DNA of 64,000 nt from Cryptomeria japonica (GCF_030272615.1 NC_081410.1:568809152-568873151), one strand, 5' to 3'. Shown: positions 32,767-45,160, numbered from the stretch's first letter. Made by a program: numbers and translations. Notes: a model not told the origin generated them from the sequence alone.

Positions 32767-34292
32767 GTTGTCATAATTGGCATAACTAATGCATATCAAG
32801 AATGGTGACTAAACTAGTAAAGGAATGTTTGTGATGACATAGTGATGAATAGATTGAGATTGTATGATTGGATGACTTTGATCAGTTATTTGTGTCATCA
32901 TTAATGGCAACTGATGTTTACTATGTTGTATTTTGTCATCTAAGTCTTTTTGGTCTACCGGAAATGTCTTACCGGTATTATAGATAGTGAACTAGGAATT
33001 AGGACCTTAACTGGTAAACGATGAATGTTTTCATTTGATCTGGTGATTGGTGATGATTGAAGTGTTGCGGGTTGGAATGTGATCTTGTATCATTGTAATA
33101 TATATTTGACTAGAACAACATCATATTTTGGTTATCAGAATTCATGTTTATGATTTTTGTTATATTTTTGCTAGGGTTTAAGAAGGGTTTAAGGACCGGT
33201 AAAGAATTCTCTTAACCAGTAATGATTTTTGGTTTGGCGGTGATCAACATCAAGTTCAAATGTTGGTGATGATGTGGCACAAACTACGTGAAGTGTTTGA
33301 AAGATGTTTTGACACATTTGGAGAGCGAATTTCTTGGGACTATGCAAAGTGCTTAGCAGAGTGTTCTAAGGGTTTGACTTTGTATCAGATCGAGATGCAA
33401 TGATCATTAAACGATTTTAGTTAATTTGTAATTGATTGTAATGATCCATATGATGATCAATGATGATCTGTAATGAACTATAAAACATTTGTGATGATCT
33501 ATGTTGTAAGTCTTAGGGTTTTGTAACCGACTAAGTTGTAAATGTTATTTATATCCGTATAGTTGATGTTTGGTGTGTCGGTGGTTTTGAGAAAAGTGTG
33601 AAGATAAACCAGAGTATGAGATCTGCAAGAGAGTAGAAGATTTAGAGATTAATTGGATCTGATCAAGCAAGTAGTTAGGTCATGAAACTAGATCATTCAT
33701 TGTTGTTCTCTAACAATTGTAGCAGTCAAAATGCCTTAATTGGGTAGGTCCTAACATGCCTTACATTGTAAATCCCTTAACCGGGTAGCTCTATATCAGA
33801 GTGTTAAATCCTCTTGTGAGTTTGATCCTAATAGTTCAAATCTCCTAATAGGGCTCATCATCTAAATCCCTTAACTGGGTGACTCCTAATAGGGTCTTCT
33901 CCTAATAGGGCATCATTGTAAGCTTCTAATCAGGCTAGGCTCCTAATAGGGTGCATTCTGAAATAGTGCACAATTTATGTGGGTACCAATTCCCACTGTT
34001 GTTTTTCCCTATTTGGGTTTCCACGTGAAAAACATGGTGTTCATATGGTGAATGTTTTTATGTGATATTATGTTTTACTTTCAGTTTATGCATATTGATG
34101 AACACTTAATGAGTTGTTCTGATAAACCGGTTTAACAGTTAGTTATCACTGATTACCAGTAATGGTAAAGAGTTTATTACTTGTTTATGTTTGATTTGAA
34201 GAATTTTTATAAGTTCAAGTTTTTATATTGAAATTATTGTTAATATTGATTCACCCTCATCTCAGTATTAACCGGATCCTCTAAGATTATCA
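32767..34292 (+). repeat. Cp1 5' LTR
   Basis: Direct repeat of 61201-62724. Contains an array of short words such as CTCCTAATAGGGC and ATCCCTTAACCGGG at about 33745-33960. Ends 'attatca' directly before the primer site. Confidence 0.9.
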
Positions 34293-34294
34293 AT

Positions 34295-34306
34295 TGGTAT
34301 CAAAGC
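34295..34306 (+). other. Cp1 primer binding site
   Basis: TGGTATCAAAGC, a one-base variant of the usual TGGTATCAGAGC complementary to plant initiator tRNA-Met, two bases after the LTR. Confidence 0.85.
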
Positions 34307-34362
34307 ATTGGTCCTCTGTTTGTAGAAAGCTTAATAGCTTGAGAGAAAGATTCCAAAGAAAG

Positions 34363-34789
34363 ATGATGAAGAAGGAGGGTCCCAAGTTTACCAAGGACAA
34401 CTACCGAATATGGAAAGACCGGATGAAGATATACATTAAAGGATTGGGTGCTCAGTATTGGAATCATGTGATGAACAAGTATGTTGCTGCTACTACTAGC
34501 CCTTTGACACTGAATGAGCTTAAAGAGCAACAAGAAAAAAATCAATCCTTGGAAGCAATTATAAGTACTTTGTCTAATTTTGAGTATATAGATGTTGATG
34601 GATTAGAAACTGCATTTGAGGTATGGGAGAAATTATAATTGATTTATGGAGGAGATGAACATGTTCAAAGAGAAAAAGTAGAAATTTTAAGAGACAAATT
34701 TGACGACATGAAAATGGCTGATGGTGAGAACATTGCACAATATGGTCAAAGGATTAAAGAAGTTGTAGGTGGTATTAAGAGTGTTGGAG
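34363..34789 (+). pseudogene. Cp1 gag, first part
   Basis: Starts MMKKEGPKFTKDNYRIWKDR, the usual copia gag opening in which the Trp is conserved. Continues to WEKL, a TAA at 34636-34638 (Gln expected), then LIYGGDEHVQREKVEILRD and GENIAQYGQRIKEVV. Interrupted after 34789 by TG1. The reading frame resumes at 45161 exactly if one copy of the GTAAG duplication is dropped. Confidence 0.8.
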
Positions 34790-34794
34790 GTAAG
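34790..34794. repeat. TG1 target site duplication, left
   Basis: GTAAG, repeated at 45156-45160, inside the Cp1 gag reading frame. Confidence 0.95.
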
Positions 34795-35954
34795 TGTGTG
34801 TGTGAAAAGAGGACCTGTATCTGTATCAACAATACACAACACTTCAATCAAGTCATTACATGCATGGTTAGTCAGATATAATCAATGAATAATAAACCAT
34901 AACAAATTGACCCATTGCCTTCTAAAAGATGCGAGTATAAGATTTCTCTCAGATTATTTAGCAATACCAGTGACTAGACAACATCAAGACGAAGGATTTT
35001 ATCTATATGAACATGATGAATGCTAGATGGATGCAATATTAATCTAACAAGATTTAAGCAATATCAATCTAAATGATTTAATCAATGTGAAATAATTAAT
35101 ATGCAATGAGCCTAGAGCAAAAATAGTATAATAATGATGTATTCTCCAGCCTCCCTTTGAATGAGAGATGAGCCTGAATTTATAGAAAATTCAGAAATAA
35201 ACCAACAGTTGAGATCAAATGATGATGAGCGGTCAAGATTTTCCAAGAGGAAGCACAATCCAGGTGAATTGATATGATTGGATGCTTTTCTCAGTTTTAA
35301 TGGAAATTGAACTAAAATTAAGATTAAATCAAGAAAAAACTGATTTAAAGGAATTTGAACTAAAATTAAGATTAAATCAAGAAAAAACTGATTTAAAGGA
35401 AATTGAACTAAAATTAAGATAAAATCAGAAAAAAACTGATTTATTATCTATTTCGTTCAATTTTAATATTTAATTATTTTAATTGCTTTATTTGAGATTA
35501 TCTATCAATTTTTAATTTGTTTTTTTCAAGATTATCTCCAATTGATTTCTTTTCTCAAATTTTAATTCTTTTTTGTCAATTAATTCCTTTTTTGATTTAT
35601 TTCCATTTTTGAAGATTTGTGCTCATAATTGATTTATTTAATTGAATTAATTACTCCTTCTTGAATTGTTTCCTTTTTTGAAGATTTATGGCAATTTGAT
35701 TTATTTAATTAAATATGCTAGGATATTTAATTAAAATAAATAAGATAATTGTTTAAAATGATTTACTTGGAATGATTAATTAATTAAATAAATATTTAAT
35801 TAATATTGAGTGATTGATTTTGCCATGTGACATTTGATGATTTTAGGAATTAATTGTGTGCTCAAGATTTATTTAATTGCCTTTGGTTAGGACCTTGGTG
35901 ACGTTGTCGAGATTAGGGGCTCATGGTTTAGATGACCATTTTTAGGGTATTACA
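34795..35954 (-). repeat. TG1 3' LTR (left in the window)
   Basis: Direct repeat of 43996-45155. Has three tandem copies of a 48 bp unit (gaactaaaattaagattaaa...) at about 35305-35450 and an AT-rich body. No reading frame. Confidence 0.93.
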
Positions 35955-35970
35955 TTTGCCCCTCTTTGAA
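35955..35970 (-). other. TG1 polypurine tract
   Basis: On the minus strand, TCAAAGAGGGGCAAA directly precedes the TGTAATACCC start of the LTR. Confidence 0.75.
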
Positions 35971-38900
35971 TTAATGTGCGAGCAACACGTTAGTTCAAAG
36001 AAAATTCGATGTCTAGGAGACACTAGTTCTGAACTTGATTGATCACAAACTAGATGAAAGTGAGGTGTTTAGTTTGATTCGAAGTGACAAAGCTGAATAA
36101 AGTCTGATTAACATGATACCATTCTGGAACTTGATTGAACTTGAGAATGATAGAAAACAAAAGATACCGAACTTGAACTTGATTGATCAAGAAGCAGATC
36201 TTACTGATCTAGAACTTGATTGAACTTAGATACAGTGAGTGATGATAAAAATCGATCTTGAACTTGATTGATCAAGATACAATGAAGATAAATTGTTCAG
36301 CTTGATCAAGAAATGAATAAAACGTAACACCTGCTTAGATTTAGCATGATTAAAGATACTCTTTAAACCCTTGATTGAGTTTAAACGAAAAATCAGCTTG
36401 ATGAAAAGCGATGGAACTGATTAACGTAAAGAGATTGATTCAAATAAAAGACAAATATCAGCTTGATATGAAGCGATGAAACTAATATGCCCCTAGAGAT
36501 TGAGATCTTATTTGATTGTTTTTCTTTAGTTGAAAAAGATTTTTGCTCGACTTTTGATGAAGATTTGAAAATTTTCCTTGACATTTGAAGATGTGAGATC
36601 ATAAGGTCACAAGTATGCCCCCTTGGGAGCGAAATCGAAAGATAGCGAGGATACATGATGATAGGCAATTTTTTAGCGATGATAAGTTGTTTGAGCACAA
36701 ATTGATTCAGAGGAATTTTTGAAAATTTTATGTTGAAATTGAGTGCAAAGTTGATTTGTAGAAATTAAATTGAGATTCATTGTTGATTCGTGATAAATTG
36801 AGCGCATAGTTAAAGAAAGAGAATTTATGAAAAGAGCGCTAAGTGGTCCAAATTTTTGTGAAATTTTGATGAGAGAGTTGACATCAGACTTCGATTTTGA
36901 TCCCGAAAATGGACTCAGGACAGTCGATTTACAAGCTCTTGACTTGATTTCATCGTACTTGTGTTGATTGATTATGAGATGTTCTATATGCTTTATTCTA
37001 TATGTATGCATTTCTTTTCAGCATGAATGTATGAATGCAAATGGAATATGAGTTTTTATTTTTGTTTCTTTTCATATGCAAATAAATGAATGTGAATGAG
37101 TAATGCAATTTTTTTTTGTTTTTCTATGCAATAAGATGAATGCAAATGAATGATAGTGAATGTATGAATTGATATAATATGCTTATGTATGCAGCTAAAC
37201 ATCTCAAAACATAAGTACTCGATTAGAGAAATGATGAAAAGAGACCACTTAGCGAAGAAATGATGATGCTCCAACTCTCATTTAGCAGACAAAAAGGAAG
37301 CATTGTTACTATACCGAAATCACTCCAAATTCACAGAATGTAGAATGAAATGCAAGATGAGATGCAAAATGAGATGCAACCTAAACCTAGTCACTGGACT
37401 TTGAAAAGCTTAATTGTCATCATTGAGCATTTTACAATTATAGTAGGTAGAATAGAGTTCATTTCTTTTCATGTGCAATATTAATTATCTTGTCCACAAT
37501 GACCCTTTTTTCATTCATATCCTCGGACAAATTATGCATGGACCCGGATTGCACAATAAAGAAATTTCCTCAAATCAGACAAAGAAATGATGGGAACCTC
37601 CCTGTAGCATTCAAATAAGTAGAGTCAAGGTATGTGTGGCGATTTCACCTTGATGTGAAGGCTCTTATCACAAACACCCAGCTAATTTAGATGTTCCCAG
37701 ATCATTGGAATCATTCCTTCAAGAAGAAAATAAAGAAAATATTATGCCCCCAATCCTTGCTCCTCTTAGTCAAGATAGACTTCCTCGAGTTACTCAGAGG
37801 GATAATAATCGAAAACCAATATAAAAGACAACACACAAATAAAATTTTCATGCATAGCTCAAACTGTTTAGTGATTTTTTTCCATTATGTTGTTTGCTTG
37901 TTTACTCAGTGATAAAACTCTTCAGTAGTCAGGAGACAGGTAACTGACTCGGAGTGGACGACTAGGTTTCATTGACATAAGGTTGACTTGGTTGACACTT
38001 CTTAGGACATGTAATGTGCTTGGTTGATTACCTAAGACTAGGACATTGATCGGTTTCAAGCCATGAAGGTTCCAACAAACTAGGATGTCACAAAAATGAC
38101 TGAAATATGTACAAGCGAAAGAAAATATGCATGAAAGCGGGAATGCCAATGTTACATTGATAGATGGAGCGCTTGAGTACAAGAGGCGCCTATTTACCAA
38201 GTCACCTACTTGGCAGAGATTCTTTTTTTTTTTTTTTTTTTACCGAGGTGCCTGTTTACTAGGTTTTCACCAAGGCATTTTCTTTCTTTTTTCCTTTTTT
38301 TCTTCTGTTTATCTTTTTTCTTTTTTCTTTTTTTGAATTTCTTCAGGACATTTTATGATTTTTAGGATTTCTGCAAGAATTTTTATGATTTTTATGATTT
38401 TGTTCAGGACTTTTTAGGATTTTTAGGATATTTTTCAGAACTTTTTCTGATTTTTAGGATTTTTTTAGGACATTTTCTTATTTTTAGGATTTCTTCAAGA
38501 CATTTTATGATTTTTTTGATTTTTTAATGTTTTCCCCTAGTGTCTAGCAAGGCAAAAGGGATTTCGAGTACATGAATGGATAAGAGAATGGTGGTGGACA
38601 CTTTCAAGGACTATCTCACAATGTTAATCCAAGTACAGGGTCCAGATATAGCAATGTAAAGCAAAGATTTTAGCGATGTAAAGAAAGGATTTTAGCAATG
38701 TAAGGATTTTAGCAATGTAAAGCAAGTATATAGCGTAACAAATCCATATGGTCTAAAGAAGTGGCCATGTCAAGAGGTTTGTGGAAAGCATGTTTTTGCA
38801 TTTTGTCCATAGTGTTGATCAAGATCAAGGAATAGATCTGGATAGGAGGCAGATAGGATAATCAAGATCAAAGGTGGTAATGAAGGATGTAAGCGAGCAA

Positions 38901-39586
38901 TAGATAGGAGCTAAAGGGTTTGGATCAAGTGCAATATATAGGACATACAAAACCTGTAAAGATCCTTAACCTTGTCAAGATGAAAGGTGGAAAACGGATA
39001 TGAATGTAGATAGAGCGAATGAGGGATAATGGAGGATGAAGGATAATGGAGGAAGATGGATAATAGATGGATGTACATGGATGGAACTTGCCCCTAGTGT
39101 AAAGTGCAAAAGGATAATGGATTACACATGATGCATGTTTGCCAGGTTTTCATCATGGTACTTGCCCAAGGCGCCACAAGAAGTGGTTTTCACACAAGGA
39201 TGAATTTATTTCTCTTTACTTTTTTTTTAAATTTTTTTTTTTTACTTTTTCATCATTTTTTTTCTTTTTTTTGGAAGATAATGGAGGCATGATAGGGGAT
39301 GGAAGAAGGACCCCAATGTCTCGCTGCTTTGGATGTTACCCTTAGAATATGAGTTGCAATAGACAATGGCTATGAAGGTATACTCAAAGATGTTGGCAGG
39401 ATAATGAAATGAAACTAGGCCAAGGATTTATGCAAAGGATTGGATAAGAGGGATGGAAGAGTGAAAAAGAGGTGTTGGATAATGGATGGGATGTTGGAAG
39501 AATTGTGTATCGATAGATGGAAATGCTAGAAAGATCAACATTGGCACATGCCTTGAGGGATGGTGGACATATGGAGGAGAAGTGAA
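35971..39586 (-). other. TG1 long 3' noncoding region
   Basis: No reading frame of note on either strand. It contains irregular repeats of 'gaacttgattgatc' at about 36020-36320, a 22-base T run at about 38221-38242, T-rich repeats around 'tttttaggattt' at 38340-38530, and further T-rich stretches near 39205-39275 (A-rich in the element's sense). Such repeats between the coding part and the 3' LTR are common in large plant gypsy derivatives. Confidence 0.6.
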
Positions 39587-41698
39587 TCACAAATTTTGAG
39601 ATTTGGATGGAGGAAAGGTTACATATTTTGGGGCATAAGAACCCAAAATGGATGAAGGAGGTGATGGAGGAATAGACTTGGAAGGTTTGGATGGAGGAAC
39701 AACAATTTTGGATGCCAATTTTGATTTTTTTTTAGACTGTTGTGCTTCAAGTAGCCGCTTAGGGATCCACATGGCTTTTGATTTTTGGTTCTTTTGTAGT
39801 TCCTTGGAGCACATTTCTTGTACAAGTGCCTTAGGAACCCATATAACTTTTGACTTTTCTTCTTTCTTTGTGGGCCTTTGTGGCATTTTGTATTTTTCTT
39901 TTTGGATCATATTTTGCTTTGTTTTGACATGTCGATTAGATGGGACATGTTGATCTTTGAATACATGTGGATTACTTGACTTATGACTTTTATGCTTGGC
40001 ATCCAAATTGCTTGGAGGGAGATGCGTGGATAGATAGGAATGATATGGAGGTCTTTTAGATGGATGGAAGGTACTCGAAGATGTGTGCCTTTGTTGATCC
40101 TGCATAAGGGATGGAGGAATATAGGGACCTAGAATGGATGGAAGTGATGATGGGGAAAGCGTGTATTTGGATTTAATTGGAGAAATGTAGGATTTATGAT
40201 AGATACCAACATCTTGAGAAATTTCTCCGAGGCCATGACCTTTAACATTTTGTTTAATAGCAGGGGGTTCTAATATACCTCGTTCATGAATGTCTAACCC
40301 TTTTCTTTGATAATGCATGCTTTGAAAGATCTTTTTAACAAAGGGTTTCTTCTTACTTTGGATGCTAGAGGCAAGTTCATTTTGAGGTGGAGGTGGAATG
40401 CAAGGAATGATAGGATCACGAAGTGAACATGCAGGATTATGACAAGGAGATGAAGGGGTACTTTGATCTTGACATGGAATAGGATCATTGGATAGAGAAG
40501 GAAGGGTGTTTGACTCTTCATTTTGAATAGGATCATTTGAAAAGGTGGAAGAGGCATCATGATCTTGCTTAGGAAGTGGATTAGGAATGGGATTTGGAAG
40601 GATGGTTTTCTCTTGAGATGGAAGGGGGTCATCTTGGAAGAAATGGAAAGGTATAAGGGGATCATCATGGGATTCTAGGGAAATAGGATCTTTTTCAATC
40701 ATTAGATGGGATTGAGGAGTTTTGGTGTCTTGACCTTGATTTATGGTAGGACTTATTTTTTTATTTTCCAGATTGTCCTCTTGACATGGAGTCACTTCTA
40801 AGGAAGCGATAGGGTTTTTCATAGGCATAGGGGATTCTTGGAAGGTCTCCATATTTTGACATGATGGGGAAGCATTTTGGAAATGGCCTTTTGGAGTGGG
40901 TATGTTTGGAATTGAAGTGTATGATGGCATAGGATCTAGGATTTTTAAATCTTTAGAGGAACTTGTATAAATATTGGCATTAACTTGGATTTCCATAGGA
41001 GATAGCCCTTGAAGGTAAACATGGGAAATTTCACTGTTTGAAGGAGATGGTATGGATTGTTGTTGAGATAGTTTAGGAGATGAAGGCATCATGGAAGGGA
41101 TGGAGGCCACATATGGAGCCTTGCTAGACATAGGTTCATGATTTTGATCATGCTTAGAAGTAGTTCCTTCTTTTTCTTTAGGTGAGTCATTAGGATCTTC
41201 AATTTCAATGACACCATCATCAAGGAGATCTTGAATCTTATTTTTTAATTCCATACACATTGAAGTCTTATGTTTGTTATGCCTATGATATGCACAATAA
41301 CTACTCAAGACTGCACATCCCCATGTGGTCTTTTTAGGCAATATGATAAGATTGTTCTTAAGACGCTCTTCCAAAGCTGACTCAATAGATTGCCCCAAGG
41401 GTGTAAACTATCTATCTAGAGGATATTTGGAGGATATGTCTTTATGACTTGGTGAAGGTGTTTTGTGATCTTGTATGAGATTTGGTCTTTGATTGTCAAT
41501 TATTTTCTGGTATCTAATTGTCAAATCACCTAATTGTTTTAGCATTCCTTGAAGTTTCGCACTCTTGATATCATGCATTTGTTTTTCAAAAGGAGTCATT
41601 GATTCATTTTCTTGGATTTTCAGGTCATACTTATCTTTCTTTATATCTTGAAGCATTTGAGAAAAGGTAGCAATGGGAATTGGAGCTAAGGTATCCAT
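39587..41698 (-). pseudogene. TG1 gag-like protein
   Basis: Two open segments in the same frame, 41698-41408 (96 codons) and 41398-39587 (603 codons), are separated only by a TAG at 41410-41408. The first has ATFSQMLQDIKKDKYD and FEKQMHDIKSAKLQGMLKQL. The second has LEERLKNNLIILPKKTTWGC, then the Cys/His cluster CAYHRHNKHKTSMC (C-x2-H-x4-H-x4-C) and LKNKIQDLLDDGVIEI, a form seen at the end of Tat/Ogre-type gag. The remaining 480 residues are Pro/Ser/Lys-rich and low complexity. Without the stop it would be about 700 residues. The function is inferred as RNA binding and packaging. Confidence 0.65.
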
Positions 41699-43280
41699 GA
41701 GATTCTTACTTTTGTCTAAAAATTAGAAGATATTTTGGTATGAATAGACATTTTTAACCGACAGGACCGAGGGCGAGATGTGTTGCAGAAGTCAAGATCA
41801 AATTGTAGCTAGTATTTCGTTTAACGTAGTGATTGAGAGAAGTAACTTAAGATCTGGTCTGGTTTCAGGAATGATCTATCCTATGTAAGACGTTATCCAA
41901 GCTGACTTAGGTTTGATAAAATGTTCATTTGAACTAGCTTAGAGATGATCGACAAAATTGTGCAACACAACGATAGAGGTACACTATCAAGGTTGTTTAT
42001 GCTCAGGAATATGATAACCAGTTTTAGGGTCATTGTAAACTGATCTGGGCAACTTTGACTATTTTGACTGACAAGATCAAGAATTCATACGATAGAGGAT
42101 TGGACAGAGATGAGATTCTGATAGACAGAGGTTCAATGACTGACGACTACTAGTTTTTGATAAGGATTGATGTTTCAATGACTGACAGAGACCAGTTTGG
42201 ACATAGATAGAGTTTATCACTGATTTGTTTGATATTGTTTCATTTGTTTTCTCCAGTTTTAGTATTTCAGTTTTAGTTTTAGGGATGAAAACATAGAAAA
42301 CATGCAGGATATATAATAATTCAATCACAACACGCTAACCCTATGGAAGTTGGCTTAGAGAAGAAAATGTTTGCTTGCTGACTTAGGTACACACCCAATA
42401 GCTAATCAGAATATGACCGTTGAGTCTCACGCAATGGATTCTCAACACCGTATTAACCAACTCCAAATGCTAATGGGGGCACGATATGGCAAGTATCTTG
42501 GGAGAGTTACTATCTCTCTTGCACAAAGATTATCAACCTTTCGGAGGTGAATCAGGTAGCTTCTATCTTATAGTTCTTAGTCAGGAATTCCATTTGAAAT
42601 TACCCCTTGAATTCATGCAAGCATTATTGAGGCCTATAGCCCAACAAGGTACCAAAACAAGTTGTAGTCACGTAAACATGATTGAGACCGCGAGGCCCTA
42701 CAAAATGCTCGATATGAGAGATCTCAAAGAGAAAACTCAAATAATCCCATCCTCTGAGACTTTAATCACCAGAGACCTATTTATTATAGTGAGTTGGAAT
42801 GCTCAAGTCCAACTATACTCACTTGGGTCATTCTCATAGGGTGATTACTTTTTCCCACTGTGACAGGCCCGCTAAAGGTACACAAATCTCAAAACTTAGA
42901 AAAAAGCTTCGAGGGTCTAGATTTCTGATTGTCTATAAAAGACAAGAGCATACTCTCCTACCTCTTAGATTTTTATGAAAACATGAAAGACATATTTGTT
43001 CTTTAACCAGATAGAAATTTAAGTGCCTAAGAAAATACTAAATGAATACACAATGTTTAGTCGATTCTCCTTAGGCAACCTGCAAAACCAATATTTCAGC
43101 AATCATTTTCTTCTCGATTCTTTGGCAAGCGTATGTTTGATTGATAGATTCTTTGACAAGCATCTTGTAAAAATTATAACGCCAAAATTAGTTGCCAAAA
43201 TAACATAAAAAAAATCATCAAAAAAAAAATTCTATCATGTAAACTGTAAATTAAACTAATCTAACAAGAATTTCCATTTT
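41699..43280 (-). other. TG1 leader
   Basis: Noncoding on the element's strand. A plus-strand open frame at 42486-42839 overlaps it but has no recognisable domain. A small hairpin (AGTTGGA/TCCAACT) lies near 42793-42815. Otherwise nothing recognised. Confidence 0.5.
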
Positions 43281-43289
43281 ATGACTATC

Positions 43290-43870
43290 CTAGTTATGAC
43301 AAATTTTGATAGTACTACACTCTGTCATTTATAACTTTTTAACCAGAAATAATTTAGAAAATCGCTTTGGTGGAAATGTGGAAAAAGTGGTTTTACAAAA
43401 CATATTAAAATTGGGGTTAGATCCAACAGTTCAATAAAAAGTTATGCTCTCTGAACCGAGACCATTTTTGACTTTCATAGAAGAATAAGTAAAATGACAG
43501 TCCTACACTCTGTCAATCATAACTTTCTAACCCAAAATATTTAGACAAATCCCTTCAATGAACCTATAGAAAACTTGAATTTAAACAATATATCAAAAAT
43601 TTCTTGAGATCCAATGGTTAAATATAAAGTTATTCGCTTCAAACCGAGACCATTTTTTACTGTCATAGAAGAATGAGTAAAATGACAGTACTTCACTCTA
43701 TCAATAATAACTTTCAACCCCAAAATCTTTAGGAAACTCCCTTTAGTGAACCTGTAGAAAACTTTATTGTACACAACATATCAAAAATTGGTTAAGATCC
43801 AACAGTTAAATAAAAAGTTATGCTCTCCAAACCGAGACCATTTTTGACTGTCATAGAAGAACAATAAATA
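43290..43870 (-). repeat. Three-unit tandem repeat of about 187 bp in TG1 leader
   Basis: Units begin near 43315, 43503 and 43690 with 'cactctgtca', and each includes 'gagatccaa(c/t)(a/g)gtt', 'aaagttat' and 'aaccgagaccattttt'. The copies differ at many sites. It lies just after the primer site in the element's sense. Confidence 0.8.
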
Positions 43871-43954
43871 AGAAAGACTTTTCTCTGCAAATTTAACGCA
43901 TGTTTATTAGTTATAAAAACAAAACATTAAATTTGTTCAAGAAACATTATAAAT

Positions 43955-43991
43955 CTTGTAGTTGTGGGTTCGAGCCCCACGGTGGGCGCCA
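43955..43991 (-). other. TG1 primer binding site, extended tRNA-Lys match
   Basis: On the plus strand this reads as the last 37 bases of a tRNA: T-arm GTGGG-TTCGAGC-CCCAC, acceptor strand and CCA. From memory it matches plant tRNA-Lys(CUU) with two differences. On the minus strand it gives TGGCGCCCACCGTGGGGC four bases after the LTR end, so it is the primer site. It is longer than the usual 18 bases. Confidence 0.85.
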
Positions 43992-43995
43992 GAAA

Positions 43996-45155
43996 TGTGT
44001 GTGTGAAAAGAGGACCTGTATCTGTATCTGCAATACACAACATTTCAATCAAGTCATTACATATATGGTTAGTCAGATATAATCAATGAATAATAAACCA
44101 TAACAAATCATCCCATTGCCTTCTAAAAGATGCGAGTATAAGATTGCTCTCAGATTATTTAGCAATACCAGTGACTAGACAACATCAAGATGAAGGATTT
44201 TATCTATATGAACATGATGAATGCTAGATGGATGCAATATTAATCTAACAAGATTTAAGCAATATCAATCTAAATGATTTAATCAATGTGAAATAATTAA
44301 TATGCAATGAGCCTAGAGAAAAAACAGTATAATAACGATGTATTCTCCAGCCTCCCTTTGAATGAGAGATGAGCCTGAATTTATAGAAAATTCAAAAAGA
44401 AACCAACGGTTGAGATCAAATGATGATGAGCGGTCAAGATTTTCCAAGAAGAAGCACAATCCAGGTGAATTGATATGATTGAATGCTTTTCTCAGTTTTA
44501 AAGGAAATTGAACTAAAATTAAGATTAAATCAAGAAAAAACTGATTTAAAGGGAATTGAACTAAAATTAAGATTAAATCAAGAAAAAACTGATTTAAAGG
44601 AGATTGAACTAAAATTAAGATAAAATCAGAAAAAAACTGATTTATTATCTATTTCATTCAATTTTAATATTTAATTGTTTTAATTGCTTTATTTGAGATT
44701 ATCTATCAATTTTTAATTTGTTTTTTTCAAGATTATCTCCAATTGATTTCTTTTCTCAAATTTTAATTCTTTTTTGTCAATTAATTCCTTTTTTGATTTA
44801 TTTCCATTTTTGAAGATTTGTGCTCATAATTGATTTATTTAATTGAATTAATTCCTCTTTCTTGATTTGTTTCCTTTTTTGAAGATTTATGGCAATTTTA
44901 TTTATTTAATTAAATATGCTAGGATATTTAATTAAAATAAATAAGATAATTGTTTAAAATGATTTACTTGGAATGATTAATTAATTAAATAAATATTTAA
45001 TTAATATTGAGTGATTGATTTTGCCATGTGACATTTGATGATTTTAGGAATTAATTGTGTCCTCAAGATTTATTTAATTGCCTTTGGTTAGGACCTTGGT
45101 GACGTTGTCGAGATTAGGGGCTCATGGTTTAGATGACCATTTTTAGGGTATTACA
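43996..45155 (-). repeat. TG1 5' LTR (right in the window)
   Basis: Direct repeat of 34795-35954, same length. The three 48 bp units lie at about 44505-44640. Confidence 0.93.
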
Positions 45156-45160
45156 GTAAG
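45156..45160. repeat. TG1 target site duplication, right
   Basis: GTAAG, matching 34790-34794. Confidence 0.95.

Larger units (their letters stand above)
34795..45155 (-). mobile_element. TG1: gag-only LTR element (TR-GAG/LARD-like), minus strand
   Basis: Two LTRs of exactly 1160 bp (34795-35954, 43996-45155) differ at only a few percent by eye and are flanked by an exact GTAAG duplication. The primer site lies inside the right LTR and the purine tract inside the left LTR, so the element reads on the minus strand, from TGTAATACCC to CACACA. The 8 kb interior holds a gag-like frame (41698-39587) but no protease, RT, RNase H or integrase. It must depend on enzymes from another element. It is probably the youngest insertion in the Cp1 stack. 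Confidence 0.9.

Noticed and set aside
38221-38242. Poly(T) as the tail of an antisense retroposon (SINE/LINE)
   Set aside because: The surrounding T-rich repeats continue for 300 bp and there is no flanking duplication or retroposon body.
39648-39953. Plus-strand frame opposite TG1 gag
   Set aside because: Shadow of the minus-strand gag-like frame.
42486-42839. 117-codon plus-strand frame in TG1
   Set aside because: It is antisense to the element, has no recognisable domain, and lies in leader DNA.
43955-43991. A tRNA-Lys gene
   Set aside because: Only the 3' half of the tRNA is present, without anticodon arm or D-arm, and it sits four bases from an LTR in primer-site orientation. It is a primer binding site.
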